DNA from: a bacterium | Lineage (GTDB): Bacteria > Verrucomicrobiota > Kiritimatiellia > UBA8416 | Assembly (NCBI GenBank): GCA_020048935.1 | Contig: JAIFLS010000196.1 | Location: 1-8,020, forward strand | Reading direction: 5' to 3' | DNA length: 8,020 nucleotides | Shown: positions 1 through 5,374 of the stretch, in pieces | Layout: each line of letters starts with the position of its first letter | Position numbering within the stretch: the first letter of the stretch is position 1 | The notes under the pieces: generated by a model | What the model saw: only the letters and a program-made list of their open reading frames with translations | Told to the model about the DNA's origin: nothing | Databases searched by the model: none | Position numbers and translations under genes: made by a program

Positions 1-120
1 CGCCCATTCCAAGGCGTGGTTGCAGCGCGTTCGCTGGGCCTGCTGCATCCAGTAGAGCACGTAGCGGCCAGGCAACGGCGCACCCCCGCGATAGACCCGT
101 AAACGGCTGTTCTCGATCAT
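1..120 (-). CDS. Class II deoxyribodipyrimidine photolyase, N-terminal fragment (runs off the left edge)
   Basis: Reading the minus strand from the ATG at 120-118 gives 40 residues, still open at the window edge. The segment YVLYWMQQAQRTRCNHALEW is the characteristic N-terminal block of class II CPD photolyases (consensus near V-x-YWM-x-x-x-QR-x-x-x-N-x-A). Family members are flavoproteins that use light to split cyclobutane pyrimidine dimers in DNA, in the cytoplasm. Only the start of the antenna-binding domain is visible, so FAD-binding and catalytic residues cannot be checked. The gene is transcribed away from the RHS array, and the roughly 180 bases between them must hold both promoters. 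No strong Shine-Dalgarno precedes the ATG, so a slightly different start is possible. The family call is firm despite the short fragment. Confidence 0.85.
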   Translation of the reverse strand, partial: MIENSRLRVYRGGAPLPGRYVLYWMQQAQRTRCNHALEWA

Positions 121-297
121 GCCCGTCAGTCTACCCGCAACCGGCCGCCCGGGAAAGCATAAATGAAGGCAGCACCCTTGACACAATGACCAAACTTATG
201 AGATTTTGGACCAATCAACGCTTAATAGCGGTCGCGCCGAATCGGCATTGATGCGCTAGGTCATAGCAAGCACGAATTTAAGGAAGGATGGCAGCAT
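121..297. other. Divergent intergenic region between photolyase and the RHS-tip array
   Basis: No gene is seen here. The left half, next to the photolyase start, is GC-rich. From about 175 it becomes AT-rich. Its last 59 bases (239-297) are the degenerate upstream part of the leader repeat found again before units 2 and 3. A possible promoter toward the array is listed separately. No convincing terminator, tRNA or inverted repeat was found. Confidence 0.6.
178..206 (+). promoter_or_regulatory. Possible sigma-70-type promoter for the array
   Basis: A perfect -35 hexamer TTGACA (178-183) is followed, after 17 bases, by AGATTT (201-206). That is a poor -10 element, although the surrounding stretch is AT-rich. 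It lies about 90 bases upstream of the first RHS-tip gene, in the only sizeable gap before the array. The call rests mainly on the -35 match and the position. Confidence 0.25.
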
Positions 298-432
298 ATG
301 AGCGAGACGGTCCGGTCACGCATACAGTTTCTGCTATTGAGCGTTTTACTGCTGAGTATAAGTCCGCTCCAAGCCTTTGCATATTACCACCCCGATGAGG
401 GCCGGTGGATTAACAGGGATCCTATCGGGGAG
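239..432 (+). repeat. Leader repeat, copy 1 (upstream region + signal peptide + RHS core start)
   Basis: This is the most diverged copy of a repeat also at 3884-4091 and 5176-5374. It begins with GAATCGGCATT, shared exactly with copy 2 (3884-3894). It runs through an AGGAAGG ribosome-binding site (281-287), the ATG at 298, the signal peptide and the NRDPIGE core. Positions 382-432 are identical over 51 bases to 4026-4076 in copy 2. The upstream part is only moderately similar. Shared sequence stops shortly after the core, where the tails diverge. Confidence 0.85.
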
Positions 433-1044
433 CAGGGGTTTGTCAACGGCCTTTTACAGTCACCTGAAGGTGCGGTTGTATATCTCCAAGCTGTTGGCGG
501 AAAGCACGCCGAGGAGAATCTCCAGCATCCTTATCGCTTCACGATGAACAAACCGCTTTCGGGTATCGATCCGTATGGGCTCGACTCGCGTTTCTGGGAT
601 TGGCTTCAGTGCATGTCTGATTGCATCGAGGATAACGATCCCGTCAACATGGCAGTAGCGAAAGCGCTCGTATTGGTCGCTGGATCTCCGATACCAAAGA
701 CCGTTGTGGCGGCCCTTGCCGAATCAATCGGCGATATGCAACTTGCACGGGCAATACGGCTTGAACTCCGCATGCCGGGGGCATCTCCTTATACGACGAT
801 ACCTAGTTCATTGTCGGCAAGACTTCGCCTCGGTGGCCGAAGCACACTGAGAGCATTCGGGCGCTACGCGCAAGTGGCTATGGTCGCTTACGGTCTTGCG
901 CAGGTTGCAGTAGAAGCCCACTGCACGGGGCACTGCTGTGGAAGTCGGCAGTATGATCCAAGTGTCGGCAACATTCTAGACCAACTTCGCAGCTACTTCG
1001 ATGACGCGTCATCCGACGATCAAGGAACAGCGACTGGAGATTAA
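298..1044 (+). CDS. Secreted RHS-core tip protein, unit 1, with Cys-rich variable tail
   Basis: This 248-residue protein has a signal peptide (charged residues 1-10, hydrophobic 11-26, likely cleavage after AFA at 28) and then directly the end of an RHS repeat-associated core: YYHPDEGRWINRDPIG (29-44). A second DPxG (DPYG, 91-94) follows after 46 residues. Units 2 and 3 have 19, so this copy carries an enlarged loop (45-90). In full RHS proteins the two Asp of the DPxG pair drive self-cleavage that frees the toxin tip. Here the large YD-repeat shell is absent. The tail (95-248) matches no family I can name. It has C105-x3-C109 near its start, C209-x3-C213-C214 near its end, and two hydrophobic stretches (about 117-135 and 184-206). 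AGGAAGG at 281-287 supports the start. The next gene begins two bases after the stop. A toxin role is inferred from architecture only. Confidence 0.85.
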   Translation: MSETVRSRIQFLLLSVLLLSISPLQAFAYYHPDEGRWINRDPIGEQGFVNGLLQSPEGAVVYLQAVGGKHAEENLQHPYRFTMNKPLSGIDPYGLDSRFWDWLQCMSDCIEDNDPVNMAVAKALVLVAGSPIPKTVVAALAESIGDMQLARAIRLELRMPGASPYTTIPSSLSARLRLGGRSTLRAFGRYAQVAMVAYGLAQVAVEAHCTGHCCGSRQYDPSVGNILDQLRSYFDDASSDDQGTATGD

Positions 1045-1046
1045 TA

Positions 1047-1484
1047 ATGCCCGGCAACGCTAAGCCTATCGCTCCTCTTTCCTTCCCTGTGGATTGGAAG
1101 CACCCGTCGCCGATTCAGCGCATTTCTAGAGGGTTGCCTCTCATCGGCTCTGACCGTCGCGTCTTTCTGTCACTCACGAAGCAGTTGGCATCAAGGGAAG
1201 AAAGCGTGTTACAGCTTTGGCCTAATGACACGAAATTTTGCCAGCTTCGTGATGACATCGCCGCGTGCTTGGCAAAGACGTTTGGATGGCCAAACAAGTT
1301 GTTTCACCCTGACGACCCATGTGCGATCCTATTCTGGAACCCGCGGTCTAATCTTGAGTTATCTGAGACGCTGGTCTGGCTGGCGGATCGCTACAAAGTT
1401 ACTATGGATGTTTTCGAATGTCTTGACAAAATGAGCTTACGACAATTGCTCGAACGAATTCAACGGGCTGGAGTCTTCGAATGA
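1047..1484 (+). CDS. Partner protein of RHS-tip unit 1 (candidate immunity protein), unknown family
   Basis: This 145-residue protein starts two bases after the stop of the unit 1 tip gene and is probably translated by coupling, since no separate strong ribosome-binding site is evident. It has no signal peptide or membrane segment, so it should be cytoplasmic. Visible features are a WPND segment near residue 58, a DDPCAILFWNP segment in the second half, and a leucine-rich end (LRQLLERIQ). I do not recognise the family. By position it is the likely cognate immunity or chaperone protein. That fits oddly with an exported tip, because the partners of units 2 and 3 both carry export or membrane signals. 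Its stop overlaps an ATG (ATGA, 1481-1484) that opens a 45-codon frame. Confidence 0.7.
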   Translation: MPGNAKPIAPLSFPVDWKHPSPIQRISRGLPLIGSDRRVFLSLTKQLASREESVLQLWPNDTKFCQLRDDIAACLAKTFGWPNKLFHPDDPCAILFWNPRSNLELSETLVWLADRYKVTMDVFECLDKMSLRQLLERIQRAGVFE

Positions 1485-1618
1485 TGAATCCAGCCTCCCA
1501 AAAGAAAACCATGCAAACCATTGCCACACGCAGCCATAACACGCGGAGCATAAAACATTATTACCCAACAGATGGCTTAGCCATGGCGTGGATTCCGTTC
1601 AGTGGAGTGCGCATGTAA
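1481..1618 (+). CDS. Possible 45-residue ORF coupled to the preceding gene
   Basis: The frame opens with ATGATG, overlapping the stop of the preceding gene as ATGA, and closes with TAA at 1616-1618. The product is basic, begins MMNPASQKK and contains KHYYPTDG. It has no signal peptide and no recognisable domain. The overlap is what a coupled gene would show, but a short open frame after a stop codon is also common by chance. It may be a degraded piece of a tip gene or nothing. Confidence 0.2.
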   Translation: MMNPASQKKTMQTIATRSHNTRSIKHYYPTDGLAMAWIPFSGVRM

Positions 1619-1658
1619 AGGTCAGAATGTCGATTTGCGGATGTTGCCCTTTCCCTGA

Positions 1659-1943
1659 ACGCCTTCGGGTCGACGGAAGGCAAGAGCAATCTTCCACTAC
1701 TCGGAGTATTCGTCCTCGGGCGCAACGTCCGTCACGCTTAACGGACGCCGTCTCGCCTTAGCGGGTCGTGGGTATGGCCCGAGAAACCAGGACCAAAGCG
1801 ACATTCTGGAGGGCTCGGAGTGGTACGGTACAGCAGGTTGGGTTGGTTGCGAAACATTGGACTTCGTGGCTGCCAACGCATGGATGGGTGGTGATCAGAT
1901 GTGGGGAACGGCTGGATTCTCAGCAACAGCAAAATGCGAGTAG
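1659..1943 (+). pseudogene. Start-less C-terminal fragment of a protein (orphan tip tail?)
   Basis: The frame is open from just after a TGA at 1656-1658 to a TAG at 1941-1943. It has no ATG or plausible start in its first half. The translation reads like a real secreted-protein tail: IFHYSEYSSSGATSVTLNGR, then DILEGSEWYGTAGWVGCETL, ending AGFSATAKCE. It is rich in Gly, Ala, Ser and aromatics and low in Arg, unlike the overlapping frame at 1768-2037, which looks like noise. The stop sits directly on the ribosome-binding site of the next gene, the same tail-then-partner spacing seen in the array. I infer the 3' end of a tip gene that lost its leader. The parent family is not recognised. Confidence 0.45.
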
Positions 1944-1949
1944 AGGGAG
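1943..1949 (+). promoter_or_regulatory. Ribosome-binding site GAGGGAG choosing the 1955 start
   Basis: GAGGGAG ends five bases before the ATG at 1955 and two bases before the ATG at 1952. It lies downstream of the more 5' ATGs at 1901 and 1934. This favours 1955 as the start of the following gene. Confidence 0.5.
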
Positions 1950-1954
1950 TAATG

Positions 1955-2293
1955 ATGCGTTGGCGGATAGTCATCATAGGAATTCTGGCACTTCTGTTCG
2001 CTGTCACTGTTTTTCTTCTAGTCCATCGTCGTCGTGAGCATATTGTTGCGATTGCCGCGCGCAGAAGCTGCCAAAATGATCGGTGGCTCATCCAGTCTGC
2101 GAAGGACCAATTGGCAGCAGAGCTTGACATGACAAATGGAACACAAATTACAAGCCAACAGTTGATGCCATACCTTCCTGCGGTGTGGAAAACTAACTGG
2201 GTGACACCTGGTAATTGCCCCGCGGGTGGTGCCTTCGCCCTAGGGCCGATCGGAGTTTATCCGAGTTGTTCCGTCCATGGAGAGATCGAGTAG
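1955..2293 (+). CDS. Membrane-anchored pseudopilin-like protein
   Basis: This is a 112-residue protein from the ATG chosen by the GAGGGAG site. The same frame could start earlier, at 1901 or 1934. Residues 1-24 (MRWRIVIIG...FLLV) form one membrane helix followed by HRRR, so the rest should face the outside (periplasm). After C39 it resembles the globular part of the prepilin-like (type II secretion pseudopilin type) proteins common in PVC bacteria: a helix of the NxxxIxxAKxQxAxE type, then NCPAGGAFALGPIG (C88) and PSCSVHG (C105). The usual prepilin N-terminus with the G/FTLxE cleavage motif is missing and a plain transmembrane helix replaces it. It is therefore unlikely to be processed by prepilin peptidase. 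It follows the orphan tail and may have been its partner. Fold resemblance is fairly clear; the role is unknown. Confidence 0.65.
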   Translation: MRWRIVIIGILALLFAVTVFLLVHRRREHIVAIAARRSCQNDRWLIQSAKDQLAAELDMTNGTQITSQQLMPYLPAVWKTNWVTPGNCPAGGAFALGPIGVYPSCSVHGEIE

Positions 2294-2317
2294 GAAACCA
2301 CATTGTACTAGCCTGCA

Positions 2318-4003
2318 ATGGGAAAATACACCAGAGTTCAAAATATGCAAAACATTACAAACAACAGCCAATACGTACGGGGCATAATATATTATTGTGC
2401 AAGATGTTGCGTAATCCTTGCCATCTTTCCTGCCTGCTGTCTGTTCGAGTTGGCCGCCCTTGGCCAGCATGAACTCAGATCATCAGTTCATCAGGATCCG
2501 GAGCAACTCGCCTTGAACATCAAGTATGACAAACAGAAACAGGACGAGGATAACATTAGGATTCAGGAACTCACGGTGGAGGCTTTCAGGCAGGAAGCTC
2601 GCAAAATCCGCAGGAACCTGGAAGCATTGTCTTTCACTCCATCAAGCGAGATGACTCCTCGCTTAAAGCAATACGCGGCACATTTGAGCACCGAGCTTAT
2701 CAAGGTGGCGCAGCATATCGAGGCCGTGAATCGGAACCTCGACATCCAGCGGAACTTGCTGGATACGGAAAAAGTGAACATCCAGATGGAGGAGGATCGG
2801 CGTCGACAGTGGGGACCTGCCAAACAACAAGAGCCTGCTGACTCATTATCTGGAAAGTGGGCTGATGATATGAGAGATAGCAATCAACAGCGCATGAACG
2901 GAATCGCCCAAGGAAGGGCGGATATTGATACGCAGAACGCGCGACTTGTCGCACTTGTATCTGGCGATCTCGCCCCTTACCCGGCAACGCAGGCGACTGA
3001 AAATGCATTGCCAAACACAAACGGAGCCCATGAAACGGCAGAACTGGACTTGTGCCAGATGCTGGAAAGCAAAGCAACCGCGAATGATTACGACATTGCC
3101 GAAATCAACCTTTTGGCTGCAAAAGGTCTTCCCGGTGCAGAGAACCTGGATATTGAAAAGACATTGAAGACGCTTGATCTCTGGGCCGCCTGGGTGAAAC
3201 ATGAAACGGATAGACATCTTCATGCATACAAGAACGCACCCGAGGAGTTCAACCATTCAGAGGGGTACTTTCGCATGCTTATGTTAGTCTGTACATTGCA
3301 AGAGGACTTTCGTGTTTGTTACAACAAAGACCCCGGAATGCGGGCTGGGCCAACTGAGATTGCACCCGATGATTTCACCTTTTTCGGGAACCCCATGGAT
3401 CTTTTCGTGCATGGCGTGACGGAAGGCGAACACCAGGGAACGTGTGCATCGCTTCCTGTTCTCTACGTTGCAGTTGGCAGGCGCCTAGGGTATCCGCTAA
3501 AGCTCGTTGAGGGTAAGGGACACCTGTTCGTTAGGTGGGAAGACGACAAAGAGCGTTTCAACATCGAAGGCACAAGCCGAGGACTGAACTGTTTCCCTGA
3601 TCAGGAATACATGGAGTGGCCCTGGCCAATATCAAAAGAGGAACTGGATACAGGAATGTATATGAAATCCCTCACTCCAAAGCGGGAAGTGGCGGCTTTT
3701 CTCGAGCTGCGGGCGCTATGCTTAATGCAGCACAAACGCCCAGCTCAGCATTTTACCTCGAAGGTTTATGCGGATAATCTACGGAAAAAAGAAGGTGTCG
3801 ATCTTGACACCGTGAACAGACTTATGAGACGGTATGTGAGCCAGCACGCAACAGATGGTACTGTAGAATCGGCATGTACTGTAGAATCGGCATTAACGCA
3901 CCAGATCATGACAAACACGAATTCGTGGAGGGCAGCAGGAAATGAGCGAGGCGGTCCGGTCAAGCATACAGTCTTTGCTACTGAGCGTTTTACTACTGAA
4001 TAG
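2318..4003 (+). CDS. Secreted or anchored transglutaminase-like (papain-fold) protein; C-terminus read into the next leader repeat
   Basis: This is a 561-residue protein. Residues about 27-47 form a Cys-rich hydrophobic export signal or anchor. About 60-215 is charged and helical, probably coiled coil. About 245-480 is a transglutaminase-like domain resembling the SirB1/Transglut_core2 group. The nucleophile motif is GTCASLPVLY (C376), the histidine is in KGHLFVRW (H402), and the third-residue region is FNIEGTSRG (N415 or E417). The following Y-x-KSL-T-x-x-x-E-x-AAFLELRA block is usual after such domains. Members are cysteine peptidases or acyltransferases; the substrate here is unknown. Residues 526-561 are encoded by leader repeat copy 2 in another frame, and the gene overlaps unit 2 by 62 bases. 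Its original C-terminus was therefore probably replaced. Neither the ATG at 2318 nor the one at 2345 has a good Shine-Dalgarno, so the start is uncertain. Confidence 0.7.
   Translation: MGKYTRVQNMQNITNNSQYVRGIIYYCARCCVILAIFPACCLFELAALGQHELRSSVHQDPEQLALNIKYDKQKQDEDNIRIQELTVEAFRQEARKIRRNLEALSFTPSSEMTPRLKQYAAHLSTELIKVAQHIEAVNRNLDIQRNLLDTEKVNIQMEEDRRRQWGPAKQQEPADSLSGKWADDMRDSNQQRMNGIAQGRADIDTQNARLVALVSGDLAPYPATQATENALPNTNGAHETAELDLCQMLESKATANDYDIAEINLLAAKGLPGAENLDIEKTLKTLDLWAAWVKHETDRHLHAYKNAPEEFNHSEGYFRMLMLVCTLQEDFRVCYNKDPGMRAGPTEIAPDDFTFFGNPMDLFVHGVTEGEHQGTCASLPVLYVAVGRRLGYPLKLVEGKGHLFVRWEDDKERFNIEGTSRGLNCFPDQEYMEWPWPISKEELDTGMYMKSLTPKREVAAFLELRALCLMQHKRPAQHFTSKVYADNLRKKEGVDLDTVNRLMRRYVSQHATDGTVESACTVESALTHQIMTNTNSWRAAGNERGGPVKHTVFATERFTTE
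3858..3893 (+). repeat. Two perfect tandem copies of an 18-bp unit at the edge of leader repeat copy 2
   Basis: GTACTGTAGAATCGGCAT occurs at 3858-3875 and again at 3876-3893. Its 3' part (GAATCGGCAT) is also the first part of leader copy 1 (239-248). The duplication keeps the reading frame of the transglutaminase-like gene, giving TVESA-CTVESA. It marks the left border of leader copy 2. Confidence 0.9.
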
Positions 4004-4091
4004 CTGCGCCATCCAGGCAATCGCTTATTACCACCCCGATGAGGGCCGGTGGATTAACAGGGATCCTATCGGGGAGAAGGGTGGAGTGAAT
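3884..4091 (+). repeat. Leader repeat, copy 2
   Basis: The block 3893-3991 is identical to 5176-5274 at 97 of 99 positions by direct comparison. The next 100 bases (3992-4091) match copy 3 at only 81 positions. Positions 4026-4076 match copy 1 (382-432) at all 51. The repeat contains the ribosome-binding site GGAGGG (3927-3932), nine bases before the ATG at 3942. It overlaps the last 36 codons of the upstream transglutaminase-like gene. Confidence 0.92.
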
Positions 4092-4658
4092 GTCTATGGG
4101 TTCGTGATAAACTCCCCAATGGACGGCGTCGATCCTATTGGCCAGCAGTCGCTAGATTATACCACAACAAAAAAGACTCTTGGTAATTGTGGAGGATTTG
4201 AATGGTATGTGAGCTTTCATATAGCGCCTAGGAATTCCAGATGGCCATGGTCATGGGGGCATGTTGTTCAACACATTCAAACAGAAGGTTTTGTAAAAGC
4301 GTGTGCGTATGGGAAGAAAGTTGACTTCGTGTTGCATACCTTTGATGAGGACTTTTTTGAACAATTCCGAATTGGGCCGGGCGACGACTCGTTCCGCTAC
4401 GACTACTGGGGGCCACGGAATAACGATATGAATGGCTTCCCTGCTACATGGGGCAAAATGAGAGTGACCGGCTCGGCGGCATATTATTATCGCTTTTCCT
4501 ATAACGATGAAGACTTGGATAGGGAAGGTTATGCGCATATTCCTCCAACACAAGCACCAGACTCACCAACAACGGTTCGCGAGATTTCAGTAGAATGGGA
4601 TTGCTGCTGTGAAACCAACAAAACAGAGGTAACAGGATCGGGACCATGGGTATGGTAA
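3942..4658 (+). CDS. Secreted RHS-core tip protein, unit 2, with variable tail
   Basis: This 238-residue protein is the cleanest copy of the shared head. The signal peptide covers 1-28 (cleavage possible after AIA; a weaker lipobox-like LNSC ends at C22). The RHS core follows: YYHPDEGRWINRDPIG (29-44), GGVNVYGFV, and a second DPIG at 64-67, 19 residues after the first, the normal spacing of RHS core ends. The first 44 residues match unit 1 at 35 positions and unit 3 at 38. The tail (68-238) belongs to no family I can name. It is rich in aromatic residues, with CGGFEWYVSF near its start, WGHVVQHIQTEG in the middle and WDCCCETN near the end, and is probably a beta-rich extracellular domain. The start is supported by GGAGGG at 3927-3932. 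The next gene starts inside its last codons. A toxin role is inferred from architecture. Confidence 0.85.
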   Translation: MSEAVRSSIQSLLLSVLLLNSCAIQAIAYYHPDEGRWINRDPIGEKGGVNVYGFVINSPMDGVDPIGQQSLDYTTTKKTLGNCGGFEWYVSFHIAPRNSRWPWSWGHVVQHIQTEGFVKACAYGKKVDFVLHTFDEDFFEQFRIGPGDDSFRYDYWGPRNNDMNGFPATWGKMRVTGSAAYYYRFSYNDEDLDREGYAHIPPTQAPDSPTTVREISVEWDCCCETNKTEVTGSGPWVW

Positions 4659-5179
4659 CGAACAATACCATAAGAACGTCTCTGGCTTTGTTCGTTCTGC
4701 AGGCTTGTTTCATTTTTAGTGGATGTTCGATCTACCGGAATATTCCGCGGACACCGGTAAGCTACGAAGCTCATGTTCTTATTACGCCGTTTTCGACTGG
4801 CATTGATGGCGTTATTGCGACAAATGTAATAGTTGCAAGCGACTCCTCCGCCAAATTATTCGCGATTGACTGGCGATTGACTAGCACTCATTCGCCATGC
4901 GCAACAACGGTTATTAGCCGCAGAACGCTGCAGTCATTCACAAAGAGCTTTCTTTGTCATGTCGAGGACATTGCCTATTTTCGAAAACCTCAGCCTGTCG
5001 TTATTTTCAATTGGAATGCAGAGCAAAAAACGTTGAACATTTCAACCGAGATCCTGAATACTTCAGCAGAACATTTCCACGTTGAACAAGAATTGTACTT
5101 GCCCGAGCTTTTAGGCACCCATCAAGCACTAGCCATAACGAGCAGAATTAGGGTGTCGGAATCAAACCGGGAAAATTAA
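4646..5179 (+). CDS. Putative lipoprotein partner of RHS-tip unit 2 (candidate immunity protein)
   Basis: This 177-residue protein overlaps the end of the unit 2 tip gene by 13 bases. AGGA at 4634-4637 lies eight bases before the ATG at 4646; an ATG at 4652 is the alternative. The N-terminus has hydrophobic residues 12-25 ending in FSGC (C27), an acceptable lipobox, so the mature protein is probably a lipoprotein held at the periplasmic face of a membrane. The remainder looks beta-rich and is not a family I recognise. The overlap and location suit an immunity protein that meets an exported tip in the periplasm, but this is inferred from context. Its TAA stop (5177-5179) lies in the first bases of leader repeat copy 3, so the cassette boundary falls exactly at the end of this gene. 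Confidence 0.72.
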   Translation: MGMVTNNTIRTSLALFVLQACFIFSGCSIYRNIPRTPVSYEAHVLITPFSTGIDGVIATNVIVASDSSAKLFAIDWRLTSTHSPCATTVISRRTLQSFTKSFLCHVEDIAYFRKPQPVVIFNWNAEQKTLNISTEILNTSAEHFHVEQELYLPELLGTHQALAITSRIRVSESNREN

Positions 5180-5374
5180 CGCACCAGGTCATTACAAACA
5201 CGAATTCGTGGAGGGCAGCAGGAAATGAGCGAGGCGGTCCGGTCAAGCATACAGTCTTTGCTACTGAGCGTTTTTTTGCTGAGTAGCTGCACACTTCAGG
5301 CCTTTGCATATTACCATCCCGATGAGGGCCGGGGGATAAACAGGGATCCGATTGGGGAGCAGGGTGGGGTGAAT
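5176..5374 (+). repeat. Leader repeat, copy 3
   Basis: It starts with TTAACGCACCAGGTCATT, whose TAA closes the upstream lipoprotein gene. It continues through GGAGGG (5210-5215), the ATG at 5225, the signal peptide and the RHS core. Its first 99 bases differ from copy 2 at two positions only. The following 100 bases differ at 19, including the changes that turn GRWIN into GRGIN. Confidence 0.92.

Larger units (their letters stand above)
1485..1954 (+). other. 470-base stretch without an intact gene
   Basis: This interval follows the unit 1 partner gene and precedes the pseudopilin-like gene. It holds the doubtful 45-residue frame (from 1481) and the start-less protein tail at 1659-1943. The two lie in different frames with stops between them, which is what decayed or recombined coding sequence would leave. 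No transposase, tRNA or terminator-like hairpin was found. Confidence 0.6.

Noticed and set aside
1565..1605. KHYYPTDG resembling the RHS-core YYHPDEG, as a decayed fourth leader
   Set aside because: The surrounding bases do not align with the leader repeat, and no signal-peptide sequence precedes it. The match is too short.
1768..2037. 89-codon plus-strand frame over the orphan tail
   Set aside because: Its product is Arg/Ser/Gln-rich and domain-free. The overlapping frame at 1659-1943 has far more natural protein composition.
2215..2472. Overlapping open frames on both strands near the start of the transglutaminase-like gene
   Set aside because: They overlap the well-supported pseudopilin-like and transglutaminase-like frames and show no domain, signal or ribosome-binding site.
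239..5374. CRISPR array or transposon inverted repeats
   Set aside because: The repeats are three long, coding, widely spaced direct copies. No short regularly spaced repeats, terminal inverted repeats or transposase were seen.
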